A DNA stretch of 7,367 nt from Fidelibacterota bacterium (GTDB lineage Bacteria; Fidelibacterota; Fidelibacteria; Fidelibacterales; Fidelibacteraceae). The number at the start of each line of letters is the position of its first letter. The first letter of the stretch is position 1. The stretch covers positions 1-7,367 of the forward strand of contig JAGLUM010000107.1 in the NCBI GenBank assembly GCA_023134755.1, written 5' to 3'. Both the position numbers and the translations under genes were made by a program. This document shows positions 1 through 5,886 of this stretch, piece after piece. Below the pieces are notes generated by a model, which saw only the letters and a list, made by a program, of their open reading frames with translations, made no database searches and was not told the DNA's origin.

Positions 1-177
1 ACAAAAGGAATATCAATTGGTGATCTCAATAAACGCCTGGGTGAAAAAGGATACATGATCTCCAACGGATATGGTTCATTAAAAGATAAAACCTTCCGTA
101 TTGCCCATATGGCAGATCGCAAACCGGAAGATTTGCAGAAATTGCTGGATATTCTTACAGAAGAGACCAGCAAGTAA
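1..177 (+). CDS. Class V (PLP-dependent) aminotransferase, C-terminal fragment
   Basis: This open frame enters from the left edge and ends at TAA (175-177), giving 58 residues. The segment GYGSLKDKTFRIAHMAD (about residues 38-22 from the end) matches the C-terminal small domain of class V aminotransferases, where a 'YG.LK.KTFRI.HMGD' stretch is typical of the serine-pyruvate / alanine-glyoxylate / phosphoserine-type branch. It is followed by the usual final helix beginning 'KPEDLQKLLDIL'. The PLP-binding lysine and substrate-binding residues lie outside the window, so the exact substrate cannot be decided. The family transfers amino groups between small amino acids and keto acids, for example in serine or glycine metabolism. 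A strong hairpin terminator follows 18 nt after the stop, so this is the last gene of its transcript. The family call is fairly firm and the substrate is unknown. Confidence 0.8.
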   Translation, partial: TKGISIGDLNKRLGEKGYMISNGYGSLKDKTFRIAHMADRKPEDLQKLLDILTEETSK

Positions 178-195
178 TTTTTAATACACTTGTAA

Positions 196-228
196 AAGAA
201 AAGCCCTTCGATGTGAAGGGCTTTTTTT
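196..228. terminator. Rho-independent terminator, probably bidirectional
   Basis: A perfect 9-bp stem, AAGCCCTTC (201-209) with GAAGGGCTT (215-223), encloses a GATGT loop and is followed on the plus strand by a run of seven T (222-228). Flanking A and T bases extend the stem further, with one G-T pair. On the minus strand the same stem is followed by TTCTTTT. It can therefore end both the aminotransferase transcript and the convergent oxidoreductase operon arriving from the right. No better terminator was found between the operon stop at 588 and this site. Confidence 0.9.
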
Positions 229-299
229 ATATTTGATCTTTCTATCCCCTGTCCACGGCTTAAAAGACAGAGCAGAAGAAAGAAGCACCCCATCAAGTC

Positions 300-320
300 A
301 CCCTGAACTCGATTCAGGGT
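300..320. repeat. Inverted repeat, 8-bp arms (ACCCTGAA / TTCAGGGT)
   Basis: Perfect 8-bp arms at 300-307 and 313-320 surround a 5-base CTCGA loop. The whole reads as a short palindromic unit like those dispersed between genes in many AT-rich bacterial genomes. It lacks a following T run, so it is not an intrinsic terminator. Whether it is a genome-wide repeat cannot be seen from one copy. Confidence 0.6.
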
Positions 321-348
321 CTCAATTTGCTCTTTAATATAGATACTG

Positions 349-374
349 ATCCCCCGAGGCTTCGGGGCGGGGAT
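349..374. repeat. GC-rich palindrome with two alternative stems
   Basis: The inner stem is CCCCGA (352-357) with TCGGGG (362-367) around a GGCT loop. A competing outer stem is ATCCCC (349-354) with GGGGAT (369-374). Its left part, ATCCCC(C)GAG, resembles the left part of the palindrome at 491-527, which suggests both belong to one repeat family. Confidence 0.6.
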
Positions 375-456
375 TAATTTTATCAAAGAAGCAATCGGGT
401 TTTAACCTGTTTTATTTTTCAATAATTTATAATTTTTATTTTTTATTCTTTTTTCC

Positions 457-474
457 ATGGGGTTGAAACCCCAT
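457..474. repeat. Perfect palindrome ATGGGGTT-GA-AACCCCAT
   Basis: Eight-base arms at 457-464 and 467-474 are separated by two bases. Palindromes of the GGGGTTGAAACCCC type occur in REP-like and IS200/IS605-related non-autonomous elements. It lies 17 bases from the next palindrome (491-527), as paired REP hairpins often do. The assignment to a mobile repeat is inference, because no transposase is present in the window. Confidence 0.6.
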
Positions 475-490
475 TTCTTTTTAAATCTCT

Positions 491-527
491 TATCCCCGAG
501 CTAAAGCACGGGGCTATTCATGGGATA
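491..527. repeat. Imperfect palindrome CCCCGAGCT...AGCACGGGG with outer arms
   Basis: The inner hairpin CCCCG (494-498) with CGGGG (509-513) continues through one A-A mismatch to GCT/AGC (500-502 with 505-507). An alternative outer pairing is TATCCC (491-496) with GGGATA (522-527). Two competing pairings also occur in the 349-374 element. The minus-strand reading, AGCCCCGTGCTTTAGCTCGG, resembles common REP-like palindromes in which the hairpin is perfect, so this copy may be slightly decayed. Confidence 0.55.
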
Positions 528-587
528 GGAAAATCAAAATTGTTATCCGTTTTTTTCGCTAAATAGCTTTTTTTACTATTAAGCCAA

Positions 588-3506
588 TTATTCCAATATT
601 ATCTTTTTACCCGTATCACTGATAACAGTTCCATGTAAAGCAAAAGGCATTAGAGGTAGCCGGTAAATATTTTGTGCATTAACATTATCGGGAGTTGACC
701 CAAATATAATTGCAGTTTTAGCTTCCAATTTCTTAACAAGCGGAATATTGAAGGTCTGCAGTCCGCGGGTATTCAAATAATCTGAATTCACCCATACACG
801 CGCATTCGCTAACGATTTTACCTTTTCCCAAATTGCATCTTTATCCTCAGGACTGCAGGTTTCCCGATTATAAATAAATACAATTTTCGCATTCAAATCA
901 TCCAAAATAAGAGCCTCAAAAGAAGGATAAGTTTCATCTGCAAAATAATTATATTGCTCACTGATATTTTTAATAATGATCAATTTCGCGCCATTTTTTT
1001 GCGTTAAACGGGCACGTGCTTTTAACATTTCATTCAGCGGACCGAATAAAACAAGTATATCCGCGCTGTTCAGATCCGACATATTTGCATGAAGAGATTG
1101 CGAATCACCGGGATCTGTTACGGATTCTGTACAGACATACTTAAGCTGTTTTGCTTTTGCAAATTCAATTGCTTCCGCGACCATTTCATTGGTCATTTTT
1201 GGTGATATCACCATAACCGCATCTTTTGGTACTTGTAATTCATCTAAACTTCCGGCATGATAGCGCAAATCTTCATTTTGCCATGCAAATCGGCCTTTAT
1301 AGCAAAGGTCGTGTTCATTATAATTATTTCCGTCCTGAGGATCAATACGCAGAATGGTCTCATTTTCATACTGTACACTTATTTTACAAGCTGCACCGCA
1401 TTCTGTGCAATGGGCATCGCGTGTTTCAAAATACCCAGGGTTTGTTTTATAATTTTTCGTTCTTGGTAGTAGAGCACCTGTTGGACATACCTCAATACAT
1501 TTACCGCAAGTTGTGCAGGCCGTGTCTTCCAATTTTTCGCCAAATTCAGGTGCAACAACCGTTATAAATCCCCGATAAATATAACCTAAAACCGCGGGGC
1601 CCTGCACTTCGCTGCATATACGGATACAGCGTCCGCAATTAATACATTTATTTGCATCACGAATAATAAAAGGATGGGTATCGTCAATGGGATGATGCGA
1701 TTTTTCTCCGGCATAATTTTCCTGATCAGCCTGATATTCAGTTGCATAGTCCCGAAGCAAACAACTGGTATTTACCATACATCCGCATTCAAGACAACGG
1801 TCGGCTTCTTCTTTTCCCTTATCCAAAGCAAAGGTTTTTTCAACTTCTTTAAAAGTGCTTCTCCGTTCCTGGAGTTCAAGTTCTAAAGCTATTAATCGTT
1901 CCTTTTTTGGAATTTCCTTAAATTCATCTTCATCCATATCGGTTAGTTTTGCAGCCTTTTTAGAATCAAATAAAGGCAGGACTGCCATTATTTTACCCTG
2001 AAGATAACGTTCAATTGATGTTGCAGCCAATTTACCGTCCGCAACAGCCTCGATCACAGTTGCAGGACCGCGTTGGAAATCCCCTCCGGCAAAGATATTA
2101 TCGTTCCAATGCATGGTAGGTTCATCAACTTCAGCGGTACTCCAACGTGTAAATTTAAAAGCATTAGCAATATGATTACGTGTATCTTCATTCCATGATA
2201 GGTCCGGTTTTTGTGAAATAGCCGCTATAACTGTATCATATTCGACTTGGTAGGTTTCTCCTGTAGCTAGCGGTCGGCGGCGCCCGCTTTCATCAGGTTC
2301 ACCAAGTTTCATTTTCTCGATGATAAGCTTCTTTACCTGCCCGTTTTCACCCAGTATTTCTATGGGATTAACTAAAAATTCAAGTACTACACCTTCTTCT
2401 TCTGCGGCATCAACTTCATAAGCCTCCGCAGGCATTTCTTTTCGTGTGCGCCTATAAATAAGGGTTACATCAGCGCCCTCTCGCAATACGGTACGGGCAC
2501 AATCGATTGCGGTATTGCCTCCGCCCACAATAGCAACCTTTTTGCCAATTTTTTCGGCTGTTCCCAGGGTATTTTCTTTCAGATAATCAACGCCCAGGAA
2601 ACATCCTTTTAAATCATCGCCTTTTACGCGCATCGGGACCGCTAATTGGGCACCAATACCCATAAATACGGCATCATAAGATTGTGAGAGTTGCGATAAA
2701 AATATATCTTTACCCAATGTCTTTCCATAATGGATCTTCATCCCGTTTTTGCACATGATCTCAATTTCACGGTCCAATATCGCTTTTGGCAGGCGAAATT
2801 CCGGGATTCCATAACGCAGCCATCCTCCGGCTTGTGGTGCGGATTCGAATATATCAACTTCATAGCCATCATTGCTAAGATAATATCCGCAAGTAAGTCC
2901 CGCGGGACCTGCTCCAATTACGGCAATACGCTTACCGGTTGCCGCTTTCTTTTCAGGTACATAAGACCATTCCTCATCCAGCTCAAAATCACTCGCACAG
3001 CGTTTTAATTGACGAATGGCAACCGATTCATCAACAAGAGCTCTGCGGCATTCGACTTCACAAAATGCAGGACAAACGCGACCAACGGACAGAGGCAGCG
3101 GTAAATTTCTTTTAATGACCTCAACAGCCTCTTTAAAACGACCGTTAGCAATCAATGATACATAAGTTTGGATATCCACATGATCCGGGCAGGCAACTTT
3201 ACATGGCGCTTCACAATCGGCATAATGGTCCGAAAGCAGTAATTCTAAGGCGGTTTTTCGTGCCGTATGTACTTCTTCGGAGTCGGTAATTACCGACATA
3301 CCGTCAACAACTTTCGTACCGCATGAAGTGACAAAACCGGGAATACCCTCCACTTTTACTGAGCACACCCAGCATGAAGCATAGGCACTTAGTTCAGCTT
3401 CATGACAAAGAGTGGGTATATTAATCCCCTGTTCCCGGGCAACGTCCAGAATGGTTTGTCCTTCTTTACATTGAACTTTCTTATTATTTAGTAAAATATG
3501 TATCAT
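588..3506 (-). CDS. stnC: Stn-type transhydrogenase large subunit (NuoG-like + GltD/NfnB fusion)
   Basis: A 972-residue multi-cofactor subunit, counted from ATG at 3506. Domains in order: a plant-type [2Fe-2S] domain (Cys34, 45, 48, 62); a cysteine-rich helical domain (His94, Cys98, 102, 106, then Cys145, 149, 153) like the N-terminal cluster domain of GltD/NfnB; an FAD fold with GAGPAG (198-203); an NADPH fold with VGGGNTAID and YRRTR, whose arginines (352, 353, 355) suit the 2'-phosphate; and the closing FAD motif AGGD (474-476). Next come a Cys571/574/576/582 cluster motif, two classical [4Fe-4S] motifs (Cys621-631 and 664-674) and a molybdopterin-oxidoreductase-type [4Fe-4S] motif (Cys700, 703, 707, 735). 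A tail of about 237 residues is too short for a pterin-binding catalytic domain. No H-cluster motifs are present. The expected role is cytoplasmic electron transfer between NADPH, ferredoxin and the NADH subunit. A TTG start at 3551 is possible, but it adds 15 residues not matching the domain and overlaps the upstream gene. The subunit letter follows gene order. Confidence 0.85.
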   Translation of the reverse strand: MIHILLNNKKVQCKEGQTILDVAREQGINIPTLCHEAELSAYASCWVCSVKVEGIPGFVTSCGTKVVDGMSVITDSEEVHTARKTALELLLSDHYADCEAPCKVACPDHVDIQTYVSLIANGRFKEAVEVIKRNLPLPLSVGRVCPAFCEVECRRALVDESVAIRQLKRCASDFELDEEWSYVPEKKAATGKRIAVIGAGPAGLTCGYYLSNDGYEVDIFESAPQAGGWLRYGIPEFRLPKAILDREIEIMCKNGMKIHYGKTLGKDIFLSQLSQSYDAVFMGIGAQLAVPMRVKGDDLKGCFLGVDYLKENTLGTAEKIGKKVAIVGGGNTAIDCARTVLREGADVTLIYRRTRKEMPAEAYEVDAAEEEGVVLEFLVNPIEILGENGQVKKLIIEKMKLGEPDESGRRRPLATGETYQVEYDTVIAAISQKPDLSWNEDTRNHIANAFKFTRWSTAEVDEPTMHWNDNIFAGGDFQRGPATVIEAVADGKLAATSIERYLQGKIMAVLPLFDSKKAAKLTDMDEDEFKEIPKKERLIALELELQERRSTFKEVEKTFALDKGKEEADRCLECGCMVNTSCLLRDYATEYQADQENYAGEKSHHPIDDTHPFIIRDANKCINCGRCIRICSEVQGPAVLGYIYRGFITVVAPEFGEKLEDTACTTCGKCIEVCPTGALLPRTKNYKTNPGYFETRDAHCTECGAACKISVQYENETILRIDPQDGNNYNEHDLCYKGRFAWQNEDLRYHAGSLDELQVPKDAVMVISPKMTNEMVAEAIEFAKAKQLKYVCTESVTDPGDSQSLHANMSDLNSADILVLFGPLNEMLKARARLTQKNGAKLIIIKNISEQYNYFADETYPSFEALILDDLNAKIVFIYNRETCSPEDKDAIWEKVKSLANARVWVNSDYLNTRGLQTFNIPLVKKLEAKTAIIFGSTPDNVNAQNIYRLPLMPFALHGTVISDTGKKIILE

Positions 3507-3514
3507 AAGTAAAA

Positions 3515-3519
3515 CTTCT
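3515..3519 (-). promoter_or_regulatory. Ribosome-binding site supporting the ATG start of the large subunit
   Basis: On the minus strand AGAAG lies 8 nt upstream of the ATG at 3506, inside the 22-nt gap after the previous gene's stop (3529). It is a weak Shine-Dalgarno sequence, but it favours ATG 3506 over the TTG at 3551. The encoded N-terminus MIHILLNNKKV is where NuoG-type [2Fe-2S] domains normally begin. Confidence 0.5.
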
Positions 3520-3528
3520 GGTTTAGCA

Positions 3529-5280
3529 TTAGGTTCGAATAACAGCGTCAAATTTACAAACTGTATAACAGGCTCCGCAAGAAATACAGCTATCCTGGTC
3601 TATCAGGTGCAGTTTCTTGACCTCTCCGCTGATACAATGAATCGGACATGCGCGGGCACAAAGCGTGCAGCCGGTACATTTTTCTTCATCGATCTCGAAA
3701 TGTACCAATGCGCTGCAAACACCGGCCGGACATCGTTTATCTTTTATGTGAGCAATATATTCATCTTTAAAATAGCGCAATGTTGTTAATACCGGATTAG
3801 GAGCAGTTTTACCCAATCCACAGAGAGAACTGTTAATGATCTGCTCTGATAGGTATTCAAGTTTTTCGATATCCTCAAGCACACCTTCTCCGTTCTGGAT
3901 CCGCTGCAAAATTTCCAGCATGCGTTTTGTTCCGATACGGCAGAAGGTGCATTTCCCACAGGATTCGTTCTGGGTAAAATCTAAGAAAAATGCGGCAATA
4001 TTGACCATACAGGTGGTATCATCCATCACTACCATGCCGCCGGACCCCATAATGGCTCCGGTTTTCACGATTGAATCATAATCTACCTGTGTGTCCAGCA
4101 AATCCGCAGGAATACATCCCCCGGACGGTCCTCCGAGCTGAACAGCCTTAAAGGGCCGGTCATCCTTTATCCCGCCACCGATATCATAAATAATTTCCCG
4201 TAGGGTTATCCCCATCGGTACTTCAATTAAGCCGGTGTTTTTAATTTTACCGGCAAGTGCAAAGACCTTTGTTCCTTTACTTTTTTCCGTTCCGTATGCC
4301 GCATATGCGGCAGCCCCATGATTTATTATCCAGGCAACAGATGCAAAGGTTTCAACATTGTTAATATTAGTAGGTTTTTCCCATAAGCCGGATTGGGCGG
4401 GAAATGGCGGCCGGAGACGCGGCATCCCGCGTTTTCCCTCAATAGATGCGATCAGGGCAGTTTCTTCACCACAGACAAAGGCACCGGCACCTTCTTTTAA
4501 TACTATATGCAGGGAAAAACCCTTGTTAAATATATTATCTCCCAAAAATCCCATTTCTTCTGCATCAGCAATTGCTTTTTTTAATCGTTTTACCGCCAAC
4601 GGATATTCTGCCCGGCAATAAATATAGGCATTTTGGGCACCAACTGTATAGGCACAGATCGCCATCCCCTCCAGGACAGAGTGTGGATCGCTCTCTAAAA
4701 TATTCCGGTCCATAAATGCCCCCGGATCGCCTTCATCGGCGTTGCAGATAATATATTTTTTATCTCCGGCAGCGTCTTTTGCAAACTGCCATTTTAGTCC
4801 GGTAGAAAAACCAGCACCGCCACGTCCGCGTAATCCGGAAGCTTTCATTTCATCAATAACTTCCTGAGATGACATGCTGCTACAAACTTTTTTTAATGCC
4901 ATATAACCGTCATCATCCAGGTAATCCTGAATATTTTCAGGATCAATCGATCCGGAATGACGGGATACAATTCGGACCTGCCGGGCAAGCTGTTTATTTG
5001 CAGGGGCATCACGCTTTTGAGAAATTAGCAATTTTCTATCGGGAAGTGTATTATTCAGCAGTTTTTCTGCATCACGCGGAGTCAAATATCCAAAAAATTC
5101 ACTTTTGCCGGCCTCATCAATAACCTCCACCATCGGTTCCGCAAAACAAAAACCCAGGCAAGCTGTCTTTTTTAGTTCAATGGAATCCGGTAAATTCTTT
5201 TGGATAGCATGATAAACATCTTCTGCGCCGGAAGCTAAGCCGCAGCTTGCCATTCCGACTTTAATTGTTTTAATTGTCAT
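3529..5280 (-). CDS. stnB: NADH-binding flavoprotein subunit, NuoF/HydB-like
   Basis: A 583-residue protein that oxidises or reduces NAD(H) on FMN and passes electrons to Fe-S clusters. The order is a thioredoxin-like N-terminal domain (Cys13; Cys41-x3-Cys45), then the NuoF core with the FMN/NADH motifs GLRGRGGAGFSTG (149-161), CNADEGDPGAFMDR (179-192) and EGAGAFVCGEET (263-274), then an SLBB-type region (about 335-400). The NuoF [4Fe-4S] site follows (Cys441, 444, 447, 487). The C-terminus adds Cys517-PAGV-Cys522 and two ferredoxin motifs (Cys535-545 and 565-575). This extended form is typical of HydB/HndC subunits of bifurcating hydrogenases and related complexes, not of respiratory NuoF (about 440 residues). 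Only three cysteines are visible in the N-terminal domain. The gene starts 6 nt after the NuoE-like gene and ends 22 nt before the large subunit, so the three form one operon. Function as an NADH module is firm, and the Stn name rests on the partner subunit. Confidence 0.9.
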   Translation of the reverse strand: MTIKTIKVGMASCGLASGAEDVYHAIQKNLPDSIELKKTACLGFCFAEPMVEVIDEAGKSEFFGYLTPRDAEKLLNNTLPDRKLLISQKRDAPANKQLARQVRIVSRHSGSIDPENIQDYLDDDGYMALKKVCSSMSSQEVIDEMKASGLRGRGGAGFSTGLKWQFAKDAAGDKKYIICNADEGDPGAFMDRNILESDPHSVLEGMAICAYTVGAQNAYIYCRAEYPLAVKRLKKAIADAEEMGFLGDNIFNKGFSLHIVLKEGAGAFVCGEETALIASIEGKRGMPRLRPPFPAQSGLWEKPTNINNVETFASVAWIINHGAAAYAAYGTEKSKGTKVFALAGKIKNTGLIEVPMGITLREIIYDIGGGIKDDRPFKAVQLGGPSGGCIPADLLDTQVDYDSIVKTGAIMGSGGMVVMDDTTCMVNIAAFFLDFTQNESCGKCTFCRIGTKRMLEILQRIQNGEGVLEDIEKLEYLSEQIINSSLCGLGKTAPNPVLTTLRYFKDEYIAHIKDKRCPAGVCSALVHFEIDEEKCTGCTLCARACPIHCISGEVKKLHLIDQDSCISCGACYTVCKFDAVIRT

Positions 5281-5283
5281 AAA

Positions 5284-5289
5284 TCCTTA
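5284..5289 (-). promoter_or_regulatory. Ribosome-binding site overlapping the upstream stop codon
   Basis: The minus-strand sequence TAAGGA shares its TAA with the stop codon of the NuoE-like gene and lies 3 nt before the ATG at 5280. The arrangement suggests translational coupling, with ribosomes ending the small subunit free to re-initiate on the flavoprotein subunit. This would favour balanced production of the two halves of the NADH module. Confidence 0.65.
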
Positions 5290-5739
5290 TTCGTATTGAT
5301 CTAAAATTTTACCGATCTTATCTACGGCAAGTTTACCGTAGGTTTTGTCACCTATCATTATCACCGGGGCAAGACTACAGCAGCCCAGACAGGCAACTTC
5401 CAGCACAGTAAATCGGCTATCACTTGTTGTATTTTCGCCTTCAGATAATCCCAAATACGAACGAATCGCAACACCCAGCGTATCTGCTCCGGATACATGG
5501 CATGCAGTGCCTTTACATACCCGGATAATGTGTCGACCCTGTGGTTCCAAATAAAACATGGAGTAAAAGGTCGCAACACCGTACAACTCCGCAACGGGTA
5601 TACCCGTATGCTCAGAAAGATAACGAATAGATTCAGGAGCCAGATATCCCTCTAATTCCTGCAATTCCTGCAACAAGGGAATAGCGATACCGTCTTTGCC
5701 CTTATACTTTGTAATAATTTTATCGATGTTTATTTCCAT
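5287..5739 (-). CDS. stnA: NuoE-like [2Fe-2S] subunit (24-kDa / HydC / HndA type)
   Basis: A 150-residue thioredoxin-fold ferredoxin. An N-terminal helical part includes 'GIAIPLLQELQELEGYL', 'GIPVAELYGVATFYSMF' and 'LEPQGRHIIRVC', all hallmark NuoE segments. The cluster ligands follow as Cys75-x4-Cys80 (CKGTAC) and Cys117-x3-Cys121 (CLGCC). Length is normal for NuoE/HydC (about 150-165). It has no signal peptide or membrane segment and is expected in the cytoplasm next to the flavoprotein, where its [2Fe-2S] cluster (N1a type) accepts or stores electrons from FMN. It is the first gene of the operon, in the usual NuoE-F-G order. The ATG at 5739 is followed by a family-like N-terminus and is preceded by no Shine-Dalgarno sequence. 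A promoter-like pair directly upstream suggests an almost leaderless transcript. Confidence 0.92.
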   Translation of the reverse strand: MEINIDKIITKYKGKDGIAIPLLQELQELEGYLAPESIRYLSEHTGIPVAELYGVATFYSMFYLEPQGRHIIRVCKGTACHVSGADTLGVAIRSYLGLSEGENTTSDSRFTVLEVACLGCCSLAPVIMIGDKTYGKLAVDKIGKILDQYE

Positions 5740-5748
5740 AATGCGTAG

Positions 5749-5777
5749 AATTTAAAAAATAAAAATATAATTTTCAA
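5749..5777 (-). promoter_or_regulatory. Candidate promoter of the oxidoreductase operon
   Basis: On the minus strand a -35-like TTGAAA (5772-5777) lies 17 nt before a -10-like TAAATT (5749-5754). Transcription would start near 5742, only about 3 nt before the ATG at 5739. This would explain the absence of a ribosome-binding site. The match is modest (4 of 6 in the -10) and the region is AT-rich, so chance is a real alternative. Confidence 0.35.
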
Positions 5778-5851
5778 AGACTATTTCGCCTTTATCTATT
5801 TATCGGAATAATTGGATTTAATATATACTTAAAACTTTTTTTCTTACGCTG

Positions 5852-5880
5852 TTGCTTCTATGCGTCTTTTTCTTTAAAAT
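5852..5880 (+). promoter_or_regulatory. Candidate promoter of the N-acetyltransferase-like gene
   Basis: A TTGCTT (5852-5857) and TAAAAT (5875-5880, five of six to the -10 consensus) are separated by exactly 17 nt. The predicted transcription start, about 7 nt downstream, falls on the A of the ATG at 5887. No Shine-Dalgarno sequence precedes that ATG, so the transcript may be leaderless. The -35 is weak (TTG only) and the base composition makes a chance match possible. Confidence 0.4.
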
Positions 5881-5886
5881 TACATA

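Larger units (their letters stand above)
229..587. other. Gene-free convergent spacer with clustered palindromes
   Basis: About 360 bases between the terminator and the stop of the minus-strand operon hold no credible coding region. The background is very AT-rich (long T and A runs around 411-456 and 541-580) but is interrupted by short GC-rich inverted repeats at 300-320, 349-374, 457-474 and 491-527. There is also a weaker one at 396-409 (CGGGTT / AACCTG with one G-T pair and a 2-nt loop). A 4-bp hairpin GCTA-AA-TAGC (558-567) followed by seven T lies near the right end, but it is too short to call a terminator. The palindrome density suggests a small repeat element or its remains rather than regulatory DNA, since both flanking genes end here. 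Confidence 0.7.

Noticed and set aside
558..574. Intrinsic terminator on the plus strand (GCTA-AA-TAGC plus seven T)
   Set aside because: A 4-bp AT-rich stem with a 2-base loop is too weak, and no plus-strand gene ends near it.
588..3506. Formate dehydrogenase or [FeFe]-hydrogenase catalytic subunit
   Set aside because: The pterin-binding catalytic region is missing and no H-cluster cysteine motifs are seen. A complete GltD-type FAD/NADPH module is present instead.
3507..3551. A TTG start for the large subunit at 3551, overlapping the upstream gene by 23 bases
   Set aside because: The extra 15 residues do not resemble the N-terminus of NuoG-type ferredoxin domains. The ATG at 3506 has a plausible AGAAG site and leaves a normal 22-nt gap.
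588..5739. Respiratory complex I (Nuo) fragment
   Set aside because: No membrane subunits or NuoB/C/D/I genes follow. The NuoF-like subunit has HydB-type extensions at both ends, and the NuoG-like subunit carries an NADPH module.
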